Shown here piece by piece: positions 44,528 to 52,460 of a stretch of DNA of 64,000 bases; positions within the stretch are counted from its first letter, which is position 1, and each line of letters opens with the position of its first letter. Source of the stretch: Mangrovibacterium lignilyticum. Lineage in GTDB: Bacteria > Bacteroidota > Bacteroidia > Bacteroidales > Prolixibacteraceae. The position numbers and the translations under genes are program-made. The stretch lies in NCBI RefSeq assembly GCF_010882175.1, contig NZ_WKLH01000002.1:806001-870000 (forward strand), in the 5' to 3' direction. A model generated the notes under the pieces. It did not search any database. It was not told the DNA's origin and was given only the letters and a program-made list of their open reading frames with translations.

Positions 44528-45574
44528 TTACTGTTTTGGAATCCAAACTGTTCGAGAAGTTCCGTTTTCCTTTTCAGCGTAAAACGGTTGTAATACCAAG
44601 GTGTGATCAATGATGCCACTAAAAGTGAAGGTTGGCATTTTTCCGGGAGGAGAAACAAACTGAAGGTATTTTATCGGATCGGTATCGGCAAAGCCCGACA
44701 CCAACGTACTGTCTTTGATATAAGTTAAGAACAAGGGGCCGTAAGTGAAAGCAAACTGACCCTGTTCATTTTCAACCACCTCAGGCCGTAATCCAAGGAT
44801 CACCTCAACTTCATCGCCATTTTTCCATTTCTTGGCAATCTCCGTGTACTGCCCGGGATGAACCGGGTATTTTACACCTTTCACAGTTACAGCCGATATC
44901 TTCGACCATTCCGGAATCCGAACATACAAATCCATGTAACGTGTATCTTCTATTTCAACCCGAAACGTAATTCTCCCATCGTTTGGATAACTTGTATCCT
45001 GTATCAACCGTATTTTACCGCCGGTTGTATGCTCAAAATCCAGGGTCGAATTGTTGTATATATTCACATAAATGCGATCGTAACGACGCGTGTAAGAAAC
45101 TGATTTAACGGCGTCTTCAGTCACAACGCCGGGCGACTGGCTGTTAAAGAAGACTTTTTCAAGTTCATCTGCAAAGCAAACCAATCCGGTATACTTCAAT
45201 AGCGAATCGTTCAGCTCAGTCCATTTCTGCAAATCTGCGTCAGCTAAGTTTTCAAAATTAAGCGCCACATCGCCGCGCATCGTTTCCCATTCTCCCAATA
45301 AGCTATCCGAAATTGTGGGGTCTCTTTGTTGAACCATTTGCCCAACCTTTTCCTGCAAATTCAAAATTCCCTCAATCGCTATGGGTTGACGCGCCGAATT
45401 TGCAGAGTCAAGAGGCATAAGACCGTTTGTTTTTTCAGCCAACACGCCACCAAGTGAAATCTCCGATTGCGGAATAGTATCTGAACTTCCGGCCTGTTCC
45501 GGGGCAGTTCGATATTTGCAGGCGGCCAAAAAAGATAGCAGTAACAATGTAAGTAGGAATTGCTTCGGTTTCAT
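44528..45574 (-). CDS. Lipoprotein resembling the beta-sandwich half of GH127-type enzymes
   Basis: 348-residue lipoprotein (LLLLSFLAACKYR, Cys19). From about residue 165 to 300 it matches the beta-sandwich that follows the barrel in GH127/GH146 beta-L-arabinofuranosidases: DRIYVNIYNNSTLDF, LIQDTSYPNDGRITFRVE, MDLYVRIPEWSK, KKWKNGDEVEVIL and FAFTYGPLFLTYI. Full enzymes have a (alpha/alpha)6 barrel of about 400 residues ahead of this; here only about 130 residues precede it, and the paired catalytic-site cysteines are not seen (one Cys, Cys133). The frame is intact, so it is either a stable remnant or a protein of new function, for example glycan binding. The family assignment is by eye and the N-terminal third is unassigned. 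Confidence 0.65.
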   Translation of the reverse strand: MKPKQFLLTLLLLSFLAACKYRTAPEQAGSSDTIPQSEISLGGVLAEKTNGLMPLDSANSARQPIAIEGILNLQEKVGQMVQQRDPTISDSLLGEWETMRGDVALNFENLADADLQKWTELNDSLLKYTGLVCFADELEKVFFNSQSPGVVTEDAVKSVSYTRRYDRIYVNIYNNSTLDFEHTTGGKIRLIQDTSYPNDGRITFRVEIEDTRYMDLYVRIPEWSKISAVTVKGVKYPVHPGQYTEIAKKWKNGDEVEVILGLRPEVVENEQGQFAFTYGPLFLTYIKDSTLVSGFADTDPIKYLQFVSPPGKMPTFTFSGIIDHTLVLQPFYAEKENGTSRTVWIPKQ

Positions 45575-45686
45575 AAGTTGAAGTTGAAAATTTTACACAT
45601 TCAACAGTCCAGTAGACCAGAGTGTTCAACAAAAATATTATTCTCACCTTTAAACGCCAATTGACGCTAAGAAAAATGGAAAGCCC

Positions 45687-45717
45687 TTTTCGAAAAACTT
45701 TAAAATTGATATTTTTG
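45687..45717 (+). promoter_or_regulatory. Candidate Bacteroidota-type promoter of the metallo-hydrolase gene
   Basis: TATTTTTG (45710-45717) matches the -7 consensus TAnnTTTG exactly. TTTT at 45687-45690, 19 nt upstream, is one mismatch from the -33 box TTTG. Transcription would start close to the ATG at 45724, so the mRNA might be leaderless. Confidence 0.4.
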
Positions 45718-45723
45718 CCCTTT

Positions 45724-46461
45724 ATGAAACAAACCACTCCCATTCTACTTTGCCTGCTGATTGCTATCGCCATGCTTTACCCACAATCTGTGCGATCGCA
45801 ATACCGTATTAAAGATGTTGTTCCAACATCAAAAGGTGATTTGGAAATTACCGTCATTGGGCACTGTTTCTACCATTTCAAATTCAACCGCCTCAATATT
45901 TATGTTGATCCGATTCCAAATGTTGGTGACATCAGCATGCTTCCAAAAGCGGATCTGATCTTGATCACCCACGACCATCGGGACCACTTAAACTCCAATG
46001 TCATTCAGTTTTTGTCGAAATACGACACGAAAGTAATTGCCTCCAAAGCCTGTATCAAAAAGATGGATTTTGGCGAGTTTCTGGAAAACGGACAGCAAAC
46101 CACTTTCGACGAGATTTATATCAAAGCAGTTCCCGCCTATAACGTTGTGAACGTACGTCCCGATGACGTTCCATACCACCCGAAAGGAGAAGGAAACGGC
46201 TATTTTTTGGTGTTTGGCGATAAAACCGTTTACATTGCCGGCGACACTGAATATATCGATGAAATGCGCTTTTTCATGAAACCGGATATCGCGTTCATCC
46301 CGATGATGTTGCCCTTCACCATGGACGAAGACATGTTTGTGAAAGTGGTCAAGCGCCTGAAACCGCAGATTGTCTACCCGGTGCATTACAACATTAAACT
46401 CGACTCGCTGGTGGAGAAAATGAAAATTGCCCTTCCGAATACTGAAGTCCGTATTCGATAA
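45724..46461 (+). CDS. Metallo-beta-lactamase-fold hydrolase, exported
   Basis: 245-residue MBL-fold metal-dependent hydrolase. I start it at ATG 45724 because a signal peptide begins there (MKQTTPILLCLLIAIAMLYP, then SVRSQ); the frame extends upstream to 45622 without family support. Metal-binding motifs: THDHRDHLN (HxHxDH), AGDTEYID, and a late His in IVYPVHYN. The fold resembles the UlaG/YjeF-like group of MBL proteins that open with a strand pair ITVIGHCFYHFKFNRLNIYVDP. The substrate cannot be inferred. It is divergently placed from the GH127-like gene and is followed by two hairpins. Confidence 0.82.
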   Translation: MKQTTPILLCLLIAIAMLYPQSVRSQYRIKDVVPTSKGDLEITVIGHCFYHFKFNRLNIYVDPIPNVGDISMLPKADLILITHDHRDHLNSNVIQFLSKYDTKVIASKACIKKMDFGEFLENGQQTTFDEIYIKAVPAYNVVNVRPDDVPYHPKGEGNGYFLVFGDKTVYIAGDTEYIDEMRFFMKPDIAFIPMMLPFTMDEDMFVKVVKRLKPQIVYPVHYNIKLDSLVEKMKIALPNTEVRIR

Positions 46462-46471
46462 CTTCTGCTCC

Positions 46472-46505
46472 ATTCGGTCTTCTGTGTTTTTTAAAACCGA
46501 ATTTT
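46472..46505 (+). terminator. Hairpin after the metallo-hydrolase gene (first)
   Basis: The arms ATTCGGT (46472-46478) and ACCGAAT (46496-46502) are followed by TTTT. The loop is long (17 nt), so strength is moderate. It begins 11 nt after the stop. Confidence 0.5.
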
Positions 46506-46512
46506 CACCGCT

Positions 46513-46541
46513 CAAGAACTTAGTCCAAAAGTTCTTGTTTT
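46513..46541 (+). terminator. Intrinsic terminator after the metallo-hydrolase gene (second)
   Basis: The arms CAAGAACTT (46513-46521) and AAGTTCTTG (46529-46537) form a 9-bp stem with a 7-nt loop, followed by TTTTAG. It leaves less than 60 nt for the promoter of the following MATE gene. Confidence 0.7.
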
Positions 46542-46570
46542 AGTATCAGATTTCGCCTAATCGAAAAGGC

Positions 46571-48007
46571 ATGATCCGGAAGAATGAACCCAATTCTATG
46601 AACCTTAAAAACAAAATTTCCATTCAGTCGCTTTGGGCGGATGTAAAAGAAGCTATTGCCGGCAGCGAGCGTGATTTCACAACTACCAGCCTTGGGAAAG
46701 CAATTTTCCTGCTGGCTGTTCCCATGATTTTGGAGATGATGATGGAATCCGTTTTTGCTGTGGTCGACATATTTTTTGTATCGCGGCTGGGTTCCGACGC
46801 CGTTGCAACGGTCGGCATTACGGAATCCGTTATGACCATTGTTTATGCTGTCGGAATTGGACTGAGCACAGCGACTACAGCCATTGTTTCGCGCAGGGTG
46901 GGCGAAAAAGAACCACGCAAAGCAGGGAATGCAGCCTTTCAGGCCATTCTTGTCGGCGCTGTATTCTCCTTTATTGTTGCTATTCCCGGCTTTGTATTTG
47001 CCAAAGAATTTTTAATGTTGATGGGTGCCAGCGAAGAAATGGCTGCAGAAGGATTTTACTACCCGATGGTCATGTTTGGCGGCAACCTGGTGATCATGCT
47101 GCTGTTCATTATCAATGCTGTTTTCCGAAGTTCGGGCGATGCAGCTATTTCGATGCGGGTGCTGTGGCTCGCTAATATCATTAACCTGATTCTCGACCCG
47201 CTGCTTATATTTGGGTGGGGCCCCATTCCGGCTCTTGGTATCAAAGGTGCAGCTATTGCCACTACCACCGGACGAGGCATCGCGGTTTTGTACCAGTTCT
47301 ACCTGCTATTTAAAGGCAACGGACGCATTCACCTGGATATCCGAAACCTGAGCGTTCGCCTCAAAGTGATGGTGAAATTGCTTCGGCTTTCCATTGGTGG
47401 AATATTTCAATACCTCATCGCAACCTCCAGTTGGATTATTTTGGTTCGAATGATTTCGGTGTTTGGCGCCGATGTTCTGGCAGGTTACACCATCGCCATC
47501 CGGATTATCATTTTTGCCTTGTTGCCCTCCTGGGGACTTTCCAATGCCGCCGCCACGCTTGTCGGACAAAATTTGGGTGCTGACAAACCCGACAGGGCTG
47601 AACGATCGGTATGGATTACCGGCAGTGTTAATGTGGTGATGATGAGTGCTATTTGTGTGATTATTCTGCTCATCCCGGAAAGACTCGTTCTGCTGTTCAT
47701 TCAGGATCCGGGAGTTGTGCAAAGCGGAGTAACTACGCTACAATGGATGGGAACCGGCTTTATTTTTTATGCCTTGGGGATGGTGGTTGTTCAAGGGTTC
47801 AACGGCAGCGGTGATACACTTACACCGACAAAAATCAACCTCGTCTGTTTTTGGATGATTGAAATCCCGTTGGCCTACCTGCTTTCCATTCAGTGGCACT
47901 ATGATTTGGCGGGTGTTTGCATGGCTATCGTGATCTCGGAATCGTTGCTGACGATCATCGGAGTCGCAATTTTCAAACAAGGGAAATGGAAATTGCGAAA
48001 GGTGTAA
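46571..48007 (+). CDS. MATE-family efflux transporter
   Basis: Inner-membrane exporter of drugs, metabolites or cations driven by a Na+ or H+ gradient. It has 478 residues and about 12 membrane segments in two homologous halves. The MatE pattern is clear: AIFLLAVPMILEMMMESVFAVVDIFFVSRLG in outline, GIGLSTATTAIVSRRVGE, and in the second half LRLSIGGIFQYLIATSSWIILV and LPSWGLSNAAATLVGQNLGA. The start may instead be ATG 46598 (MNLKNKISIQ). The substrate is unknown and no partner genes are adjacent. Confidence 0.93.
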   Translation: MIRKNEPNSMNLKNKISIQSLWADVKEAIAGSERDFTTTSLGKAIFLLAVPMILEMMMESVFAVVDIFFVSRLGSDAVATVGITESVMTIVYAVGIGLSTATTAIVSRRVGEKEPRKAGNAAFQAILVGAVFSFIVAIPGFVFAKEFLMLMGASEEMAAEGFYYPMVMFGGNLVIMLLFIINAVFRSSGDAAISMRVLWLANIINLILDPLLIFGWGPIPALGIKGAAIATTTGRGIAVLYQFYLLFKGNGRIHLDIRNLSVRLKVMVKLLRLSIGGIFQYLIATSSWIILVRMISVFGADVLAGYTIAIRIIIFALLPSWGLSNAAATLVGQNLGADKPDRAERSVWITGSVNVVMMSAICVIILLIPERLVLLFIQDPGVVQSGVTTLQWMGTGFIFYALGMVVVQGFNGSGDTLTPTKINLVCFWMIEIPLAYLLSIQWHYDLAGVCMAIVISESLLTIIGVAIFKQGKWKLRKV

Positions 48008-48112
48008 TAATTTTGTCCTTGACTCACGGGCAAAAAAAAGCCGTTCACCGAAAAAGGGGAACAACCGCTATAACAAATTGCCTATTTTCGCTTCAAATCA
48101 AAATCTGAAACC

Positions 48113-48481
48113 ATGTCAACATTGGGAAACATTATCTGGGTTGTTTTCGGCGGCTTTTTTATCTTTTTGGAATACCTGATTTCCGGGCTTTTACTTTGCC
48201 TGACCATCGTCGGAATCCCTTTCGGACTGCAAGCGATCAAGCTATCATTGTTAGCGCTTTGGCCATTCGGGGCTAAAATTGAATACATGGATTATGCGCC
48301 GGGATGTCTCTCAACCATTATGAATATTATTTGGTTGCTCATTGGCGGCATCTGGATTGCCCTGACGCACCTGGTCTTCGGATTGCTGTTTGCCATCACC
48401 ATCATCGGAATTCCGTTTGCCAAACAACATTTCAAGCTGGTCAGTCTGGCTCTCACTCCCTTTGGAAGACGAGTTGTATAG
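48113..48481 (+). CDS. YccF-domain inner-membrane protein
   Basis: 122-residue small membrane protein made of two tandem copies of the YccF (DUF307) unit: NIIWVVFGGFFIFLEYLISGLLLCLTIVGIPFG in outline, and NIIWLLIGGIWIALTHLVFGLLFAITIIGIPFA in outline. Each copy has two hydrophobic segments ending in the IVGIPFG / IIGIPFA turn. The function of YccF is not established. The gene begins 103 nt after the MATE stop and may share its transcript. Confidence 0.9.
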   Translation: MSTLGNIIWVVFGGFFIFLEYLISGLLLCLTIVGIPFGLQAIKLSLLALWPFGAKIEYMDYAPGCLSTIMNIIWLLIGGIWIALTHLVFGLLFAITIIGIPFAKQHFKLVSLALTPFGRRVV

Positions 48482-48655
48482 CTAGTGAACAGTATTCAGT
48501 CGCAGTGTCCAGAAGGGTGGATGAGTTAGACTTGGAACTCGAAACGAACAAAAATCAGAACTTCCAAGGGGTATTTTTCATAAAATCCGCGTTAACACCA
48601 ATGATAATAATATAAATTAGCGCCGAATTTTTAGACAATAACCACCCCAATCTCT

Positions 48656-49879
48656 ATGAAGAACAAGATTATTCTATTGGTAAGCACCATGCTGCTTGCC
48701 GTAACCGCTTTTTCTCAAATCGAATTCGAACCCGGCTATCTGATTGACAACAACAATCAACGAATCGAGTGTCTTATTAAAAACAAGGGCTGGAGGTACA
48801 ATCCGAAAGAGATCCAATATAAGATTTCAGAAAACGACCTTTCTCAAACGGCCACCATTGATGAGATTGCTGAATTTGCTTTCGATAAAGATGCTAAATT
48901 TGTTCGGGCGGAAGTTGAAATTGATCGTTCGAGCAATATTCTTAGTAGCCTGTCAAAAGATCGCGAACCGGACTTTTCAAAAGAAACTTTATTTCTGAAA
49001 GTACAGGTTGAAGGCAACATCTCGCTTTACGCTTATGAAGACCACACCGTACGCCGCTTCTTTATCAAAGATGCAAACGGCCAAATAGAGCAGTTGATTT
49101 ACAAACGCTACATGCCCAAAGACAACCAGCTTATGGTTAACAAACGTTATCAACAGCAATTATTGCTTACATTAATGAGCCAGGGTTTAACAGCCTCCCA
49201 ACTCGAACGAGTAGACTACAACCAATCTGATCTTGTGCGTCTCTTTACCCGCCTTCAGCAAAGTCAAACAGGGCGCGCAACTAACTTCGTTGCGAAGGAA
49301 AAACGGGATTCATTTAATTTCCGCATCAAAATAGCTGCAAACAATTCTTCGCTAACCGTGAAAAATGACCTCGATGATGAAACCAATGTCGATTTTGGTT
49401 CTAAAATAAATGCATCATTGGGATTTGAAGCAGAGTATGTAATGCCTTTCAAAAAAGGGAAATGGTCTATTTTTTCAGAGCCTGCCTTTTCGCATTTCGA
49501 TTCCCAAAAGACGATTACGATAACCTCTCCCTCAGAAAGTATCCTTAATGCGGATATTTCCTTCAAATCTATCGATATTCCAATCGGGCTTCGCTATTAC
49601 TTTCTACTAGACCCCCAGTCCAAAATCTTCGTTAACATTGCTTACGTTGTGGCTTCTATTAATATGGATTCAAAAATGACTTATAGAAGCCAAGATAATG
49701 AGCTTGTGACCCGTCGCAATAACAGCCCCGCGCACAACCTTGTTAGTGGTGCGGGATACAGCTACAAACATGTGAGTGTAGAGATAAACTACAGCTCAAG
49801 AAATATATCGAACAATTATATTTACTGGCAATCCGACTTAAAAACAATCGGTCTCAAATTAGCTTATCAACTCTTCTAA
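48656..49879 (+). CDS. Outer-membrane beta-barrel protein of unknown function
   Basis: 407-residue exported protein. The signal peptide is ILLVSTMLLAVTAFSQ. The first 190 residues form a soluble domain with a recognisable Bacteroidota pattern (GYLIDNNNQRIECLIKNKGWRYNP, IQYKISEN, YAYEDHTVRRFFIKDANG). The C-terminal 170 residues alternate as in porin-like barrels (FRIKIAANNSSLTVKN, YSYKHVSVEINYSSRNI) and end in an aromatic residue (LAYQLF). This layout is common in Bacteroidota and is sometimes mislabelled as a tRNA-modifying GTPase. I assign no function. It is a single gene with a bidirectional terminator behind it. Confidence 0.75.
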   Translation: MKNKIILLVSTMLLAVTAFSQIEFEPGYLIDNNNQRIECLIKNKGWRYNPKEIQYKISENDLSQTATIDEIAEFAFDKDAKFVRAEVEIDRSSNILSSLSKDREPDFSKETLFLKVQVEGNISLYAYEDHTVRRFFIKDANGQIEQLIYKRYMPKDNQLMVNKRYQQQLLLTLMSQGLTASQLERVDYNQSDLVRLFTRLQQSQTGRATNFVAKEKRDSFNFRIKIAANNSSLTVKNDLDDETNVDFGSKINASLGFEAEYVMPFKKGKWSIFSEPAFSHFDSQKTITITSPSESILNADISFKSIDIPIGLRYYFLLDPQSKIFVNIAYVVASINMDSKMTYRSQDNELVTRRNNSPAHNLVSGAGYSYKHVSVEINYSSRNISNNYIYWQSDLKTIGLKLAYQLF

Positions 49880-49899
49880 TCCAGAGTCTTAGCCAATCT

Positions 49900-49950
49900 A
49901 AAAAAAAATCGCAGCTACCCAAGAAATTATTTAAGTAGCTGCGATTTCAA
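49900..49950. terminator. Bidirectional intrinsic terminator between convergent genes
   Basis: The arms AAATCGCAGCTAC (49906-49918) and GTAGCTGCGATTT (49935-49947) form a perfect 13-bp stem flanked by an A-run on the left and T residues on the right. It serves the barrel protein gene (plus) and the CysH-type gene (minus). Confidence 0.85.
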
Positions 49951-49984
49951 CTTTAAACTGGAAGAAACTTCCAACTCGAAACTC

Positions 49985-50689
49985 TTAGTGCTGGTGCAAA
50001 CCGCACTCTTTTTTCGAGTTGCTCTCCCACCACCAACGTCCTGCGCGGAAATCTTCACCCGGTTGGATCGCACGCGTACAGGGTGCACAACCGATGCTCA
50101 CAAATCCACGATCGTGTAATACGTTGTAGGGAACGTGGTTGTCGAGCACATATTTTTTACAATCTTCCAATTCCCAATGTAAAAGCGGGTTGTATTTCGT
50201 GAGCTTGAAACCACCATCCCAGTTAAAGAATTCCAGCCCTTCGCGGTTTTGTGATTGAGAAGCCCGTAAGCCGGTAATCCAACATTCCATGCCTTTCAAT
50301 GCTCTTCCAAGCGGTTCAACTTTACGAATATGGCAACACATCTTCCGGTTGTCAACTGACACGTAAAAGCTGTTTGGCCCGTTTTCAGCGACAAATTGCT
50401 CCAGTGGCTCGTGCTGTGGATAAAATGGAATGATTTGCTTGTTATATTTCTCAATAGTTCGCGCGTACACTTTATACGTTTCTTCGAACAAACGCCCGGT
50501 GTCCAGCGTAACCACTTTAATATCGATGTTGTTTTTGAAAATAAGGTCCGTGATCACTTGATCCTCAATCCCAAAACTGGTCGTGAAAACTACCTTTCCG
50601 GCAAAGCGTTCAGCCAATGCCTTCAATGTATCTAGTGTTTCACTTTCTTTAAATTCCGTATTGAGTTGTTTTGCTAATTCCTCGCTCAT
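49985..50689 (-). CDS. cysH: CysH-type adenylylsulfate (APS) reductase with [4Fe-4S] motif
   Basis: Thioredoxin-dependent reductase that converts activated sulfate to sulfite in assimilatory sulfate reduction, 234 residues. I start it at the ATG complementary to 50687-50689 (MSEELAKQ); the frame extends to 50761 without family support. FTTSFGIEDQVITDL is the nucleotide-binding SGGKDS-type loop. The cysteine pairs in KMCCHIRKVEPL and IGCAPCTRA bind the iron-sulfur cluster, which marks APS-using enzymes rather than the cluster-free PAPS type. The C-terminal KECGLHQH holds the catalytic Cys. No sulfate adenylyltransferase or sulfite reductase gene is adjacent. Confidence 0.92.
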   Translation of the reverse strand: MSEELAKQLNTEFKESETLDTLKALAERFAGKVVFTTSFGIEDQVITDLIFKNNIDIKVVTLDTGRLFEETYKVYARTIEKYNKQIIPFYPQHEPLEQFVAENGPNSFYVSVDNRKMCCHIRKVEPLGRALKGMECWITGLRASQSQNREGLEFFNWDGGFKLTKYNPLLHWELEDCKKYVLDNHVPYNVLHDRGFVSIGCAPCTRAIQPGEDFRAGRWWWESNSKKECGLHQH

Positions 50690-51120
50690 GATGCTATCTT
50701 TTTGAATAAAATGCGGCTCAAAATTACGTATTTTCATTCGAAAATATTTCTTTTTCGCCATTCAACACTCAGTATTAAAACCGACAGACAAAGTAAAAAG
50801 TTTTTGGAATGATTGGGATACGTGTTTATACACATTTACAGAGCAGAAAAAGGAAAAATCAACTTGCTCTGAATGAAGCAATAGCGGCCATTGCGAATTC
50901 AGATCACAGCGTTCTACCCCACCTGTTTCTTTACCTCCTTTAGCCGAGTGTATTTTTTCTTAAATAATTTGGGTAGCTATTTTGCAGACATCAAAAATTT
51001 ATTTCCTTTGGCGCTTGTAAAGGTCGATGTTGTAATGTAATTTGCAAGGACGTGTTAAACTCGGCTTTTAGAGAAAACAAAGTTTACACACTTTTTAAAA
51101 CCTTTTATTTAAACTATTAA
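50690..51120. other. Divergent intergenic region with alternative hairpins
   Basis: This 431-nt spacer separates the cysH-type gene (minus) from the carboxynorspermidine dehydrogenase-like gene (plus). It contains a compound hairpin (separate entry), a competing smaller stem, and a short stem GTGT/ACAC near 50823-50834. For the plus gene, CTTG near 51014 and TAATTTGC near 51038 are spaced by about 20 nt and may be its promoter. I recognise no known riboswitch. Confidence 0.45.
50840..50903. promoter_or_regulatory. Compound inverted repeat with two mutually exclusive stems
   Basis: The outer arms TCTGAAT (50868-50874) and ATTCAGA (50897-50903) surround the inner arms GCAAT (50878-50882) and ATTGC (50890-50894) with a 7-nt loop. 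AGAGCA (50840-50845) can instead pair with TGCTCT (50865-50870), which overlaps the outer arm of the first structure. No U-run follows, so it is not a simple terminator. It lies about 180-215 nt upstream of the cysH start. Confidence 0.45.
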
Positions 51121-52320
51121 ATGGGAAAAGTATTAATCATCGGTGCAGGTGGCGTAGGTACAGTAGTTGCTTATAAAATGGCTGCACTTCCGGAAGTTTT
51201 TTCCGAAATTATGTTGGCAAGTCGTACCAAATCAAAATGTGACGAGATTGCAAACAAAATTGGTGGTAACCGTATTCAAACTGCTCAGGTTGATGCAGAG
51301 AACGTGCCTCAACTGGTCGAGCTGATCCGCACCTTTAAACCGGATTTAGTGGTAAACGTTGCCCTTCCCTACCAGGATCTGCCGATTATGGACGCCTGTT
51401 TGGAAACGGAAACCAGTTACCTGGATACAGCAAATTACGAACCCAAGGATGAGGCCAAGTATGAATATAAATGGCAGTGGGCTTATCAAAATCGCTTCAA
51501 AGAAGCTGGCATTACAGCTATTTTGGGTTGCGGATTCGACCCGGGGGTAACAAGTGTGTATACAGCTTATGCGGCCAAACATCATTTCGACGAAATCAAC
51601 TACCTCGATATTGTTGATTGTAACGCCGGCGATCATGGTAAAGCATTCGCGACCAACTTCAACCCGGAAATCAACATCCGCGAGGTCACTCAAAAAGGAA
51701 AATACTGGAAAGACGGTAAATGGATTGAAACCGAGCCGCACGAAATTCATAAACCGGTTAACTATCCGGAAATTGGCCCGAAAGAATCGTACCTGATTTA
51801 CCACGAGGAACTGGAGTCGCTGGTGAAAAACTTCCCAACGATTAAACAAGCCCGTTTCTGGATGACTTTCGGCCAGGAATACCTGACTCACCTCCGTGTG
51901 ATTCAAAATATTGGCATGGCCGGTATTGAGCCAATCATGTACGAAGGCAAAGAAATTGTGCCAATCCAGTTTCTGAAAGCTGTACTGCCAAACCCAGGCG
52001 ACTTGGGAGAAAACTACACTGGCTGGACCTCTATTGGTTGTCGGATTAAAGGGTTGAAAGACGGCAAGGAAAAGACGTACTATGTGTACAACAACTGCAG
52101 CCACGAAGTTGCCTACAAGGAAACAGGGACACAGGGTGTAAGTTACACAACCGGAGTTCCGGCCATGATTGGTGCGATGATGTACCTGAAAGGCTTGTGG
52201 AAAAAACCGGGTGTATTCAATGTCGAAGAGTTCAATCCGGATCCGTTTATGGCCGAACTGAACGTCCACGGGTTACCCTGGAATGAAGTTGAAAATACCG
52301 ATTTGGAAATGGATTATTAA
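51121..52320 (+). CDS. Saccharopine dehydrogenase-family protein, probably carboxynorspermidine/carboxyspermidine dehydrogenase
   Basis: 399-residue NAD(P)H-dependent enzyme with an N-terminal Rossmann fold (LIIGAGGVGTVVAYKMA). Length and conserved segments (SYLDTANYEPKDEAKYEY, GCGFDPGVTSVYTAYA, IVDCNAGDHGKAFATNFNPEIN, TGVPAMIGAMMYLKGLW) fit the carboxynorspermidine dehydrogenase branch, which joins a diamine with aspartate semialdehyde in the alternative bacterial polyamine pathway used by many Bacteroidota. The decarboxylase partner (nspC-type) is not adjacent. A lysine-pathway saccharopine reductase is the alternative but less likely at this length. A strong terminator follows after 20 nt. 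Confidence 0.88.
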   Translation: MGKVLIIGAGGVGTVVAYKMAALPEVFSEIMLASRTKSKCDEIANKIGGNRIQTAQVDAENVPQLVELIRTFKPDLVVNVALPYQDLPIMDACLETETSYLDTANYEPKDEAKYEYKWQWAYQNRFKEAGITAILGCGFDPGVTSVYTAYAAKHHFDEINYLDIVDCNAGDHGKAFATNFNPEINIREVTQKGKYWKDGKWIETEPHEIHKPVNYPEIGPKESYLIYHEELESLVKNFPTIKQARFWMTFGQEYLTHLRVIQNIGMAGIEPIMYEGKEIVPIQFLKAVLPNPGDLGENYTGWTSIGCRIKGLKDGKEKTYYVYNNCSHEVAYKETGTQGVSYTTGVPAMIGAMMYLKGLWKKPGVFNVEEFNPDPFMAELNVHGLPWNEVENTDLEMDY

Positions 52321-52340
52321 TCCATCCGACATACAACACG

Positions 52341-52373
52341 AAAGCCCGGCATAATGCCGGGCTTTTTGTTTTT
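52341..52373 (+). terminator. Intrinsic terminator of the dehydrogenase gene
   Basis: The arms AAAGCCCGGC (52341-52350) and GCCGGGCTTT (52356-52365) form a perfect 10-bp GC-rich stem with a 5-nt loop, followed by TTGTTTTTT. Confidence 0.9.
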
Positions 52374-52413
52374 TATAATGGACGTGGGTGTTGCCTATAA
52401 CCGTTGCGGAGAA

Positions 52414-52444
52414 CAAAAAAAGGCTCCCGAACGGGAGCCTTTTA
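52414..52444 (-). terminator. Intrinsic terminator of PUL-D
   Basis: The arms AAAAGGCTCCCG (52418-52429) and CGGGAGCCTTTT (52432-52443) form a 12-bp stem with a 2-nt apex. On the minus strand a U-run follows. It lies 17 nt after the SusD stop, so nothing further is co-transcribed with PUL-D. Confidence 0.9.
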
Positions 52445-52460
52445 AAAATCAGTTATATTA

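Noticed and set aside
45988-46515. 175-codon minus-strand frame opposite the metallo-hydrolase.
   Set aside because: It is the antisense of a gene with clear metal-binding motifs and has no features of its own.
47306-47722. 138-codon minus-strand frame with many His and Asn inside the MATE gene.
   Set aside because: The MATE protein is convincing over this stretch; the low-complexity composition comes from the antisense of hydrophobic codons.
50690-51120. Possible SAM riboswitch ahead of the sulfur gene.
   Set aside because: I could not find the conserved core or the four-helix layout of a SAM-type riboswitch; only the compound inverted repeat is supported.
51346-52269. 307-codon minus-strand frame opposite the carboxynorspermidine dehydrogenase-like gene.
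   Set aside because: The plus-strand protein matches a family over its whole length. The antisense frame is rich in Phe, His and Val without any motif, as expected of a shadow frame.
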